Under the pieces are notes generated by a model that was not told the origin of the DNA, did not search any database, and was given only the letters and a program-made list of their open reading frames with translations. A stretch of DNA of 64,000 nucleotides from Thermodesulfobacteriota bacterium (GTDB taxonomy: Bacteria; Desulfobacterota_D; UBA1144; Nemesobacterales; UBA2774). Position numbers and translations under genes: made by a program. The stretch covers positions 579,990 to 643,989 of the forward strand of contig JBFMCV010000002.1 of assembly GCA_040754335.1 (NCBI GenBank). Reading direction: 5' to 3'. Below are positions 25,575-34,972 of this stretch, piece by piece; positions within the stretch are counted from its first letter, which is position 1, and each line of letters begins with the position of its first letter.

Positions 25575-25760
25575 AAAACACCCCTGTGCGTAATGCAATG
25601 CCTGTTACGAAATTCGAACTCCGGTCGGTCAGGCGTCGTGCCTGACGATATCTGCGGTTGATTGCCTGCGGAAGCTTCTCTCTCGGGAATAGTATGACAT
25701 AAAAAAGGGGAAGCGGAAGCGGGAATTTTTTTTGGGGGAAGACAGAACCCTCGCTTCCCC
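25575..25760 (-). promoter_or_regulatory. structured rimK leader, possible attenuator
   Basis: Read on the minus strand, GGGGAAGCG (25752-25760) can pair with CTTCCCC (25735-25741) or with CGCTTCCCC (25707-25715), which is followed by six U. A 7-bp hairpin GTCAGGC/GCCTGAC (25628-25646) lies closer to the gene. The two pairings exclude each other. Confidence 0.4.
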
Positions 25761-26853
25761 GGAGCTAATGAAAAAGACAAACAAGCAAAAAGGAAAAGGC
25801 AATTTTTTTATCCCTCTTTTCTTTGATGAAACGCGCGTAATGTGTTCTATGAAAAGACACGGGGGAGAAAAAAGAGTTAATTTTATCCTACTTTTCCTTG
25901 ATGAAAAGTAGCAAAAATCATCCGACTACAGAATTTACTAAAAATCTCATGTTTACGCTAAAACATTTTTATTCCACCGCAGCCCAAAAATGTTTTTTAA
26001 CGCGTAAACAATCGATTTTCTTAACGTAAATTCCGTAATGTCGGGGGAAAGACAAAGACGGGATTGCCGCGCACCGCTAAGTTTCGTTCGCTACGCTCGC
26101 AATGACAAGAAAAGACTGGATTCCCGATCGGTGTCGGGAATAACAAGGAAAATTTGGGTGAACCCCCACCCAAGCCCTCCCCCTCAATATGAGGGGGAAT
26201 GAGGTAAAAGACTGGATTTCCGATTTCGCGGGAATGACAGAAAAAAATCCCTCCCGGCCTCCCTTTGCTAAAGGGAGGGGATTAAAGGTATCGCGGCTGG
26301 AAGCCGCTCCTACGGGCGCGATGGAGCAGGAGGTTGCCGCGGTCTCGCAAGTCGCTCCCTCGCAATGACAGATAAAAGCGAGATTCCCGATTTCTCGGGA
26401 ATGACAGAATATTTATGTACACCCCCACCCTTAGCCCTCCCCCTTAATAGGGGGAGGGAAGTAAAGAGGAAAACCAAATCCACCCTAATTTGGATTTACT
26501 AACTGCGTTACTCCGATTAAGGCATTTCTTTGCCATTTATCAACACCGACCAATTCCTCCGATTTGGCTTCAGCGACATTGGGTGGATGGATGATACGTT
26601 CGTGCCCTCAACCAGGTGTGACCAATTCCTCGCTTGCTCGGAATTGTTGCTCGGAATTGTCCTCCTTTTTCTAAGGAGGGAATTAACTACGAAATACAAA
26701 GCTTCCAGGGATGCTGCGAATCCTGTTAATGAGTCGAGGCGTATTCAGTGTGAAGGGCTCTGTAGCGCGGGCTTGTCCCTGTTCACCTGTTTGAATTAGA
26801 ATATCTCACGGGAGCGGCTTCGGATAGGTTCTCCACCCGTGGCCGGAAGCGAT
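25761..26853. repeat. large hairpin-repeat cluster
   Basis: Holds CTTTTC-type hairpin halves, HP-A copy 4 (25929-26045), HP-E (about 26057-26107), HP-F (about 26117-26146), HP-B, HP-C, HP-D (about 26291-26314), HP-E, HP-F, HP-B (about 26415-26462) and an HP-C arm pair enclosing two HP-I units (26478-26684; tip stem CAATTCC/GGAATTG). Confidence 0.7.
25929..26045. repeat. HP-A long hairpin, copy 4
   Basis: Outer arms CAGAATTTAC and GTAAATTCCG (a two-sided change). Middle stem GTTTACGC/GCGTAAAC, inner stem AAACATTTTT/AAAAATGTTT. All three stems differ from copy 1 and still pair. Confidence 0.82.
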
Positions 26854-27918
26854 ATGACCGGACAGAAAAAAACGGCGGTTATGAAGAAAGGCCTCCATCC
26901 GGGGGCCCTCATACACGTGGGCGAGAGGAAGGTCGAGAAGGTCAGGCTTACCGTCATCGACTACGACCAGGATATGTTCGTCGAGAGGGAGTTCGGGGGA
27001 GTTGAAGAGTGCCTCGAATACGCCGACAGGGAGACAGTAACGTGGATAAACGTGAACGGCCTCCACGATACGGGAATAATCAACAGGATCGGCGAGCACT
27101 TCGGCATACACTCGCTCGTGCTCGAGGACATACTGGACACGGACAAGCGGCCCGAGCTCGACGATTACGTCGATTACATATTTATTATCCTCAAGATGGT
27201 GCTCGTCGACAAGGAGACGGGGAGGATAGACGCCGAGCAGGTGAGCATGCTGCTGTGCAAGAATACGGTCATCTCGTTCCAGGAAGGGGAAGCGGACGTG
27301 TTCGAGTTCATAAGGGAGAGGATAAGGACGGGGAAAGGGCGGATACGGAAGTACGGCGCCGATTATCTCGTATACGCGCTCACTGACGCGGTGGTCGACA
27401 ACTACTTCGTCGCGCTCGAGGAAATAGGGGAGCTCATAGAGGAGATAGAAGACGAGCTGTTAGCGGACCCGGGCGCGGAGACGCTCCGGGACATATACGG
27501 GCTCAAGCGGGAGCTCGTGCTCCTGAGGAAATACACGTTCCCGCTCAGGGAGCTCGTGCACAAGTTCCAGATATCGGAGTCGCCGCTCATCGACAGGAAC
27601 ACGAAGCTCTACATACGAGACCTCTACGACCACGCGATGCAGATCATGGACACGACTGACTCGTACAGGGATATGATCGCAGGGATGCTCGAGACGTATC
27701 TCTCGATTTCGAGCAACCGCATGAACGAGGTGATGAAGGTGCTCACCGTGATGGCGACCATATTCATACCGCTCACGTTCATCGCGGGCATCTACGGGAT
27801 GAATTTCGAGAACATGCCGGAGCTCAGGCACCGGCTGGGGTATCCGGGGGTGATGGTGCTGATGCTGATTGTCGCGCTCGTAATGCTCTATTATTTCAGG
27901 AGGAGGAAGTGGATATGA
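26854..27918 (+). CDS. corA: CorA-family magnesium/cobalt transporter
   Basis: A 354-residue inner-membrane channel protein. A large N-terminal cytoplasmic domain with long helices is followed by two C-terminal transmembrane helices; the signature YGMNFENMPEL sits after TM1 and forms the pore mouth. The basic C-terminus RRRKWI is typical. It imports Mg2+, or Co2+/Ni2+, as a pentamer. ATG 26854 (GGAAG just upstream) is preferred over a GTG five codons earlier. It is monocistronic. Confidence 0.93.
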   Translation: MTGQKKTAVMKKGLHPGALIHVGERKVEKVRLTVIDYDQDMFVEREFGGVEECLEYADRETVTWINVNGLHDTGIINRIGEHFGIHSLVLEDILDTDKRPELDDYVDYIFIILKMVLVDKETGRIDAEQVSMLLCKNTVISFQEGEADVFEFIRERIRTGKGRIRKYGADYLVYALTDAVVDNYFVALEEIGELIEEIEDELLADPGAETLRDIYGLKRELVLLRKYTFPLRELVHKFQISESPLIDRNTKLYIRDLYDHAMQIMDTTDSYRDMIAGMLETYLSISSNRMNEVMKVLTVMATIFIPLTFIAGIYGMNFENMPELRHRLGYPGVMVLMLIVALVMLYYFRRRKWI

Positions 27919-28470
27919 GGATGAAGATGTAATTTCCACGCAGCTATTCGTATCTCGGATTGGTGAGGAGTAAGACAAAGAAAGGAGAAAGGCAATTTAT
28001 TTATCCTTCTTTTCCTTGATGAAACGCGCTTAATGTGTTCTATGAAAAGGCTCAGCTCAAGTTTCTACTTTTGAGAGATCAAAAGTAGCAAAAATCTTTT
28101 GGGGACTACGGGAAGTTTGCTAAAAATCTTGTGTTTAAGCGAAAATCTTTCAAATGGGAAGCTGAAAGATTTTTTACGCTTAAACACGCGATTTTCTTGA
28201 CGCAAATTCTGTAATGTCGGAAGGCAAAGAAAATTCAAATCCTCCCTAACCCTCCTTTGCTAAAGGAGGGAATTAAAGGAAAAGACAAAAGTTGAGATTG
28301 CCGCGTAGCTTCGCAGCTCGAAATGACAAGATAAGGAAAGATTGCCGCGTCGCTTCCGGCTTCGCCAAAAGACTACGCCGGGATAAACCGCTCCTCGCAA
28401 AGACAGATTAAAACACACGACTTGGAGAGGGTGACGGGAATATTCGCGCAGACGCTAGCCAGTCTCGATG
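27919..28470. repeat. hairpin-repeat cluster
   Basis: Holds CTTCTTTTC-type hairpin halves, HP-A copy 5 (28111-28217), HP-C (about 28233-28277), HP-E copies (about 28291-28328 and 28340-28408). Confidence 0.7.
28111..28217. repeat. HP-A long hairpin, copy 5
   Basis: Left outer arm GGAAGTTTGC is degraded; right arm GCAAATTCTG is intact. Middle GTTTAAGC/GCTTAAAC and inner AAATCTTTCA/TGAAAGATTT stems match copy 1. Confidence 0.75.
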
Positions 28471-28499
28471 TTCGCACATGCCTGAAACCGTTGTATAAT
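28471..28499 (+). promoter_or_regulatory. ppa promoter
   Basis: TTCGCA (28471-28476), 17 bp, perfect TATAAT (28494-28499), 40 bp before the chosen ATG. Confidence 0.65.
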
Positions 28500-28538
28500 G
28501 TTCCCTATATCAATAGCCAAGGCGCAGGGAGCAGGGTA

Positions 28539-29078
28539 ATGGAGAAGGACAACGAGACAGTAACCGTGATGGTGGAGATCACGAAGGGGTCGAGGAACAA
28601 GTACGAGTACGACAAGGTGAAGAAGCGGATCAAGTTCGACCGCCTCCTTTACGCGTCGGTCCATTATCCGAGTGATTACGGGTTCATAGAGGACACGCTC
28701 GGCGGGGACGGGGACCCGCTCGACGCGCTAGTGCTGCTCTGGGAGCCTACGTTCCCGGGGTGCATAATACTGTCGAAGCCCATAGGGATGTTCATGATGG
28801 GGGACGAGAAAGGGCCCGACGAGAAGATACTCTGCGTGCCCGTGGACGACCCGCACTGGAACCATATCGAGAAGCTGACCGAGATACCGCCCCATCTGCT
28901 CCGGGAGATAGAGCACTTCTTCGCGTCTTACAAGACGCTCGAGAAGAAGAACGTGCACGTGGAGGGGTGGAGGAACAAGGAGGCGGCGCTTCAGACGATC
29001 GAGGAGGCGCGGGAGAGGTATAAGGAGAAGGGGAAGAAGAAGAAAAAGAAGGTGAAGAAGGCGGCTGATTGGCTGTGA
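28539..29078 (+). CDS. ppa: inorganic pyrophosphatase
   Basis: A 179-residue soluble family I pyrophosphatase. VEITKGSRNKYEYD and the active-site motif DGDPLD (about 56-61) bind the metal-pyrophosphate complex; VPVDDP and the loop KYKEK are also typical. It hydrolyses PPi to two phosphates, pulling biosynthetic reactions forward. The C-terminus has an unusual lysine run (GKKKKKKVKKAADWL). ATG 28539, with GGAGCAGGG upstream, is downstream of the promoter; the longer open frame is not. Confidence 0.93.
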   Translation: MEKDNETVTVMVEITKGSRNKYEYDKVKKRIKFDRLLYASVHYPSDYGFIEDTLGGDGDPLDALVLLWEPTFPGCIILSKPIGMFMMGDEKGPDEKILCVPVDDPHWNHIEKLTEIPPHLLREIEHFFASYKTLEKKNVHVEGWRNKEAALQTIEEARERYKEKGKKKKKKVKKAADWL

Positions 29079-29775
29079 GGAGACACATTATGCACGATGC
29101 ATGATGGGAAATAAGATTCCGGGTAAACACTATTGAGAATGACTAAAATAAAATCCTCCCTAACCCTCCTTTGCTAAAGGAGGGAATTAATGGCACAAGA
29201 CGAGATTCCCGATCGGTGTCGGGAATGACAAAGAAAATTAAGGTACACCCCCATCCTGAAACAAGTTCAGGACAGGCTCCTTGACCCTCCCCCCTCTAGG
29301 GGGAGGGAAGTAAAGAAAAAAGACAAATCCTCCCTAACCCTCCTTTGCTAAAGGAGGGGATTAAAAAATTATCGCGGCAAGATCCCGCTCCTACGGTAAC
29401 TATGCAAGATGCAGGATTCAAGATACAGGATGAGATTGCCGGGCTGCGCTCGCAAAGACAGATAATTTGTCCTTCGACTGCACACTGTGTGTGCGCTCAG
29501 GACGTACTGGGCTGACATTAAATCCACCCTAACCCTCCTTTATGAAAGGAGGGAAAGAAAAGACAAAAGATGAGATCCTGAATAGATCCTGGCTCGGAGT
29601 CCGGGAAATGGTTCAGAATGACAGAATTTTTGGATTCCCGATAAAGGCACTCGGGAATGACAAAAAACTAAATCCTCCCTAACCCTCCTTTTCCAAAGGA
29701 GGGGATTGAAAGAAAAGGCGAAAGATGAGATCCTGAATCGAGTTCAGGATGACGGAATAAAAAGACTTGGATTAA
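29079..29775. repeat. dense hairpin-repeat cluster
   Basis: Holds HP-C (about 29151-29190), HP-F, HP-B carrying HP-G (about 29243-29308), HP-C, an HP-D variant (GCGGC/CCCGC), HP-E, HP-H, HP-C (about 29520-29558), HP-G, HP-F, HP-C and HP-G. No gene is seen. Confidence 0.7.
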
Positions 29776-30510
29776 TCAGCGGTTGAGGATCAGGTTGAGG
29801 CCGATGATGAGAAGTATTATCAGCACGGCGATGCGGAACCTCGACTCCGAGATGTGGTATCTGAGCTTGCTGCCGAGGTAGATGCCGAGGGCTACGGGCG
29901 CGATCCCCGCGACCGATATTCCGATTATGTCGAGAGAGAGGAAGTCGAACTTGCCCAGCAGCGCGAGGAGCGTCAGCGTCGACACCGTGAAGCCGATGTT
30001 GATCGCGCCGATGAGGAGGTCCCTGTGGAGCCGGAGCGAGATCAGGTATGGGAGCATGGGCATGACCTGTGTGCCCGTGAGCCCGTTCAGGAACCCGTTC
30101 ACGAGCCCGAGCGGGACGTTCAGGAACCTCTCGTATTTGTTTCCGACCGAAATGTTGACGTCGAGCAGCAGGTAGAGCGAGTACGCGATCGAAAGCGCGC
30201 CGAGCACGGCCTTCGCTATAGAGTTCCCCGTCTGGTGGAGGAGGCTCACTCCGGCGTACAGGCCGGGGAGCGCCGAGAGGTAAAGCGGCCAGAACCTCCT
30301 CAGGCTCTCCCTTGTCCTCCCCGCCTGCGCTATGACTATCACGTTGCTCGCGAGAGAGGGGATTATGACGAGCGGTATGGCGACGGTGATGTCGGTGAAG
30401 CTCGATATGAGCGGGAGGCATATGCTCATGAACCCGAGGCCCGTCACGCCCTTCAAAAAGGCCGCCCCGAAGAAGGAGACGAATGCGATGATGAGGATGT
30501 GCGTTTCCAT
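29776..30510 (-). CDS. TauE/SafE-family membrane transporter
   Basis: A 244-residue inner-membrane protein with about eight hydrophobic helices in two related halves. The first half opens with FVSFFGAAFLKGVTGLGFMSICLPL and the second has LGLVNGFLNGLTGTQVMPMLPYLISL, the paired glycine-rich motifs of TauE/SafE proteins. Members export sulphite, sulphoacetate or similar anions; the substrate here is unknown. ATG 30510 begins the first helix. It is monocistronic. Confidence 0.88.
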   Translation of the reverse strand: METHILIIAFVSFFGAAFLKGVTGLGFMSICLPLISSFTDITVAIPLVIIPSLASNVIVIAQAGRTRESLRRFWPLYLSALPGLYAGVSLLHQTGNSIAKAVLGALSIAYSLYLLLDVNISVGNKYERFLNVPLGLVNGFLNGLTGTQVMPMLPYLISLRLHRDLLIGAINIGFTVSTLTLLALLGKFDFLSLDIIGISVAGIAPVALGIYLGSKLRYHISESRFRIAVLIILLIIGLNLILNR

Positions 30511-30985
30511 GCGGGTCCGGGCAGGGCTCGAGATTCTGAGAATATAATGAGGAGGGGAGGGGAAGGCAAGCACAGCTTGAATCGATGATGGTATATATGA
30601 ATGTTCAAAGAGAGGATAAAGGCAATTATTCTTATCCTTCTTTTCCTTTCCTGAAATGATCCTGAACGCCGTCCTGAACTTGTTTTAGGATTATTTCAGG
30701 ATCTATTCAGGAAAGCCGCTCCTACGTGTGCGAAGTAGCATGAGATTGCCGCGCACCCTCGCAATAGCTTCCGTCTTCGCTTCGGACTCCGCTAAAGCTC
30801 CGACCGACGAGAAAGTTAAGCCGGACGAGTCGGGTGCTCGCAATGACAGTTAAAAAGCTGGATTCCCGAACGTGGTCGGGGATGACAGAATTATGAGGTA
30901 ACCCTTCACCCGCAACCTACCCTTGAAAAGTGAGGGGGGGAATATGAATAAAAGTATGAATTATTTATTAATCGCTCTTGATTAA
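30511..30985. repeat. hairpin-repeat cluster in a divergent gap
   Basis: Holds a CTTCTTTTC hairpin start with HP-G copies (about 30637-30710), HP-E (about 30741-30848), HP-F (about 30859-30888) and HP-B (about 30899-30942). Confidence 0.65.
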
Positions 30986-31891
30986 ATGCGAAAAAGGGTA
31001 TTTACTTTGTCGCTAATGAAGCCGCGACTCTTGCATCTGCTTATTCCCGTACTCGCGCTGGTCGCTGCCCTCAATATTTCGGACATAGCTTCCGCTGCGG
31101 ACAAGAAAGGCAACGTCGAGGTCAATTTCATATACGCGTTCCAGCTCGGGTTCGGCTCCTACAACGTGGGCGGGTTAGACGTGCAGGTGTACAGCCTCCC
31201 CCTCTCTTATACGTTCGACGATTTCCTCGGGAACGAGAAGCTGAAGCTCGTTGTCGATGCGCCTGTTTTCTACGGGCGGTTCAGGTTCAGGGAGAATGTT
31301 CCGGACGGTACGAGGATCAAGGTGGACCAGGACATGATGAGCGTCATCCCCGGAGTGGAGCTCCAGTGGGAGCCGGTCGAGCACTGGCACATAAAGCCGT
31401 TCATCAACATGGGGCTCGCGTGGCAGGTCTACGACAGCTCGACCCCTAACGGGCTAAGCGTGGACGACTCGTTCGTGCTCGTATACGCGACCGGGCTCGG
31501 GAGCCTCTACCAGGTGTTCTGGGATAAGTTCACGTTCAGCCTAGGGAACAGGATGTCGTGGGCGGGGAACACGAACTTCCACGAGAGCGTCGAGCAGTCG
31601 TTCGCGCTTCTCGAGAACGGCGTCGACGTTAAGCACCCGCTCGGGTTTTCGTACAAGGGATACGAGCCCGACGTGAGCGTCTTCTTCAACTGGTACTACT
31701 TCATTCCCGATACGACTTTCGACAGGGCGTTCAAGGACCCTCTAAAGGTGGAGAACCAGTTCGAGATCGCGGGGACCGTCGGTTTCGCGAAACCGACCAA
31801 GGTCTGGATACTGTCCGACCCGAGGATAGGTGTCGGGTACAGGTTCGGGGACCTGGACGCGTTCGCGGTGAACTTCGGATTTCCGTTTTAG
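30986..31891 (+). CDS. outer-membrane beta-barrel protein
   Basis: A 301-residue precursor: signal peptide ending SDIASAA (about residue 38), then alternating amphipathic strands ending in the aromatic FGFPF typical of Bam-inserted barrels. Segments such as VEVNFIYAFQLGFGSYNVGGLDVQVY and IGVGYRFGDLDAFAVNFGFPF show the strand pattern. It may be a porin-like or OmpW-like barrel; the substrate is unknown. A second in-frame ATG at 31016 gives an equally good signal peptide. No clear ribosome site. Confidence 0.75.
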   Translation: MRKRVFTLSLMKPRLLHLLIPVLALVAALNISDIASAADKKGNVEVNFIYAFQLGFGSYNVGGLDVQVYSLPLSYTFDDFLGNEKLKLVVDAPVFYGRFRFRENVPDGTRIKVDQDMMSVIPGVELQWEPVEHWHIKPFINMGLAWQVYDSSTPNGLSVDDSFVLVYATGLGSLYQVFWDKFTFSLGNRMSWAGNTNFHESVEQSFALLENGVDVKHPLGFSYKGYEPDVSVFFNWYYFIPDTTFDRAFKDPLKVENQFEIAGTVGFAKPTKVWILSDPRIGVGYRFGDLDAFAVNFGFPF

Positions 31892-32445
31892 GGAGGGCTG
31901 AGTTCGCCGTATTAGAGAACGCCGGGGTTTCCTTCCAGGGAAAGTCGAGATTCCCATTAAAACTTCGGGAATGACAGAAAAAAATTAGATTGCCGCGGTC
32001 GCTTTGCTCCCTCGCAAAGACAGATCAAAGAAATGAAAACAAAGACGAGATGCTGAATATCTTGGATTCTTCAAGGGATAACCGGGGAATAATTGCATCG
32101 TTGCAATCTACCTCATGTGTCCGGTTCTTGCTAATTTGGCTACTGTAACGATGGTATGACGTGATATTTCCGTGCGTGCTCTCAACCATTAGAGACCATT
32201 TCTTCGCTCGCTCAGAAATGTTGTTCAGAACCGTAGTTCAGCATGACAATATTTGTGGATCCCCGACTAAAGCGTTAGGGAATGACGCCGTTCTATCCTT
32301 CGACAAGCTCAGGACGAACGGGTTGGATTGAGCAGATTAGGTGTCCGCGGGTGCACACCCGCCGCAAATTCTGTAATGTCGGGGGAAGGCAAAATAAAAT
32401 CCTACCTATCCCTCCTTTACGAAAGGAGGGAATTAAAAAGAAAGA
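31892..32445. repeat. hairpin-repeat cluster
   Basis: Holds HP-F-like, HP-E (about 31984-32023), an HP-I unit (about 32110-32240, tip stem CATTTCT/AGAAATG), HP-F, HP-H (about 32293-32322), an HP-K/HP-A right-end remnant (32325-32383) and HP-C (about 32396-32436). Confidence 0.65.
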
Positions 32446-33642
32446 TTACAGCTTGAAGCGGAGGATTGCGCCTGTGCCGCGGACGTTCTTTTTGTAGGGC
32501 TCGTCCTGGATCATCTCGACCTCGGCGCCCTGGCTGAAAGCTTCCTCTATCGCACGCTCGACGAGGTCGGTCACGGGGACGGCTTCGCCGCCGCCCGGGC
32601 ATTTCTCGCCAGCGTCGGTGAGGTAGTCGCCCGTATCGGGGCAGAGGAACCCCGGCTGTTTGAACCCTTCCTCGACCAGTAGCACCCGCACCTGGCTGTT
32701 CTTGAGCGCTTCGAGCGAGGCCCGGAGGCCGTCGACAGCGTAGCCCACGGGGAGCTTGTCCGCGAATTCCTGCATCAGCTTCTTCTGCCTCTCGGCCCGC
32801 GTCTTCTCGAGCACGTCGAGGGAAGCTTCCGTGACGAGCGAGGGCTTCACGCGCTCGAGGTCCATCGTGACAGTCCCCGCCAGCTTCTCGTGCAGACTGG
32901 TCGGGAGGTGGTGAGAGAATTCGGTGATGTTCTCCTCGGTGCCGCCGAGTATGAGCCAGTGGACGTTCTCCTTCCGGCAGTAGTCGTTCAATTTCTGCGC
33001 GACGTATTTGAAGTGCTGCTGCACCTCGTTCTCGATCATCCTGTTGAACCTGAACTCGCCGAACCCCTGCGAGAAGTTCCTGGTGCCAGCGAGGGAGGTC
33101 GATTTCTTATTGTATTTCCCCTGGGGGTTGTGGAACTTGGTCGAGCGCTCGGCTGCGGGGTAGAAGTAATCGAGCACCTCTTTCGTGCCGTCGAGGTCTA
33201 TGCCGAATCCGCGCGCCTTCTTCCTGTCGACGAGCACGGTGAGGATGCGCGTGTAATCGTCGTCCACCTTGAAGAGCTGGCCCATGACCGGGGAGCGGTC
33301 TATCAGGAGCTGGTTCCGGTAGAGGGAGGGGAGCTTGAGCACCTCCCAGAGCCCGCCGCCGGTGCATGAGTATACCGCTATGCCCCTGCAATCGGCGAGG
33401 CCTTCCGGGTTTTCAACGAAGCTCTGTATCTTCGCGAGGTCCGCTTCCACGGATTCGAGGGCGTCCTTCGAGATGCCCCTTTTGCCTATTTCGTCCCTGA
33501 GCCCTTTGGCGAGGTTCTTGAACGTGATTTTGTAGCCGAAGTTTTCCCTTTCTCTCGGCCCGAGCTTGAGATAAAGCGTCGTGACCGGCTGTTTGTCGTT
33601 GTAATATCCGCTAAGCTTGTTGACCGATTCTTCGAAACCCAT
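32446..33642 (-). CDS. archaeo-eukaryotic release factor-like (baeRF) protein
   Basis: A 398-residue soluble protein with the eRF1-like three-part layout: an N-terminal domain (VTTLYLKLGP), a central domain (GIAVYSCTGGGLWEVLKLP, LTVLVDRKKA) and a C-terminal pelota-like domain (VRVLLVEEGFKQPGFLCPDTG, ILRFKL). Bacterial eRF1-like proteins (baeRF families, including Vms1-like) are thought to act on ribosome-bound peptidyl-tRNA; that is family prediction, not shown here. ATG 33642 with AGGGG upstream is chosen. Confidence 0.8.
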   Translation of the reverse strand: MGFEESVNKLSGYYNDKQPVTTLYLKLGPRERENFGYKITFKNLAKGLRDEIGKRGISKDALESVEADLAKIQSFVENPEGLADCRGIAVYSCTGGGLWEVLKLPSLYRNQLLIDRSPVMGQLFKVDDDYTRILTVLVDRKKARGFGIDLDGTKEVLDYFYPAAERSTKFHNPQGKYNKKSTSLAGTRNFSQGFGEFRFNRMIENEVQQHFKYVAQKLNDYCRKENVHWLILGGTEENITEFSHHLPTSLHEKLAGTVTMDLERVKPSLVTEASLDVLEKTRAERQKKLMQEFADKLPVGYAVDGLRASLEALKNSQVRVLLVEEGFKQPGFLCPDTGDYLTDAGEKCPGGGEAVPVTDLVERAIEEAFSQGAEVEMIQDEPYKKNVRGTGAILRFKL

Positions 33643-34972
33643 GTGGTACCCCTGTGAGTTGTTTATTTTTCCGACCCCGGCAGCAATGCCCCGGCCGGTT
33701 TTCAGAGTATAAGAGAATACCAGAAAGCGGGGCGATTTCGAGGGGTTAAATTTAGGGACGGTGAGGGTGGTGCGAACGTGACTCCTGAGCCTGTGCCGGC
33801 CGCCGGTTTGCCTGTAGTTCTCACGTCGTCTGCTGATCATCTCTCGAAAAATACGGGATATGCCCCGGAATTTAGAATCCGAGCCATGAATTGGCTGCAA
33901 TGTTTATGAACTGGGGCCGGCTTGAACTTAGGAGCTTCAGGGACCGGACCGGAGGGCCGGGAGGAGAGTCTCCGCCCCCCGTTCCGCCCCCGAAATCACT
34001 ACCGGGTATGGACAACCCATTCCGTCATGCGCTTTACCCGGGGGATTCGCGGGTCATGGCCGGAATCCCGAATACCCTTCTGTATCCCAAATAATACAAC
34101 ATTATAGAGTAATATCAATTAGTATATATAAATATTGATTATTGTAATGTACACGGAACTGTTGCCCGCAATCGTTTCGGGGATGACAGGGAATAATAAG
34201 GTAAACCCCAACCCTGAAACAATCCTGAAACGATCCCGGATCACGTCCGGGACATGGTTCAGGATAACAGATAAAAGTAAAGACTGGGAAAAGAAAATCC
34301 TCCCTGACCCTCCTTTTCCAAAGGAGGGAATTGAAGGCACAAAATGAGATTGCCGCGCTGCGCTTAATTTCATTCACTCCGCTCGCAATGACGGAGAGAT
34401 TAATGTAAACCCCCGCCCTGAAACAATCCTGAAACGAGTTCAGGACAGGCGGAGGGAATTAAAAGAAAAAGCAAGCAATAGATTTCTCACGCTTCGGTTC
34501 GAAATGACAAGATAAGGATGAGATTGCCGCGGTCGCTTCCGGCTTCCCGGCTACGGCTCGGCCTACGCCGTGACGAGCGCCAAAAGGCTACGCCGGGATA
34601 AAGCGCTCCCTCGCAAAGAGAGGAAAAGTGTAGATTCCCGATCGGCGTCGGGAATCACAAGCATAATAAGGTACACCCCCACCCTGAATTGATCCCGTAT
34701 CAAGTACGGGACATGGTTCGGGGCAGGCTCCTAGCCCTCCCTCTCATTAAGGGGGAGGGGAAAGAATTAATGAAATCGCGGCTGGAAGCCGCTCCTACAG
34801 ATTTAAAGGAAGATCCTGAAACAATCCCGGATCGGAGTCCGGGACATGGTTCAGGATGACAAGATTTTTAGTGATGTACACCATCCACCGAGGAGGTGAG
34901 AAATTGGTGATTAAAGCGGGGAGAGAGCGGTTATACTTTCTACTCATCAAATCACGGCGAAGGAGCGACGAC
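33643..34972. repeat. 1.3-kb gap: unique stretch then repeat cluster
   Basis: 33660-34150 is unique-looking and has no supported gene; it holds GCCCCGGCCGG and an AT-rich imperfect inverted repeat (ATCAAT at 34114, ATTGAT at 34134). From 34150 come HP-G, HP-C (about 34295-34337), HP-E, HP-G, HP-E, HP-F, HP-B carrying HP-G, HP-D (about 34776-34799) and HP-G (about 34810-34861). Confidence 0.65.

Noticed and set aside
25600..25660. tRNA near TTCGAACTCC
   Set aside because: Only the T-loop-like string is present; no acceptor, D or anticodon arms fit.
33891..34094. Two overlapping short ORFs in the unique stretch near 34 kb
   Set aside because: No ribosome site, Pro/Gly-rich with no recognisable fold.
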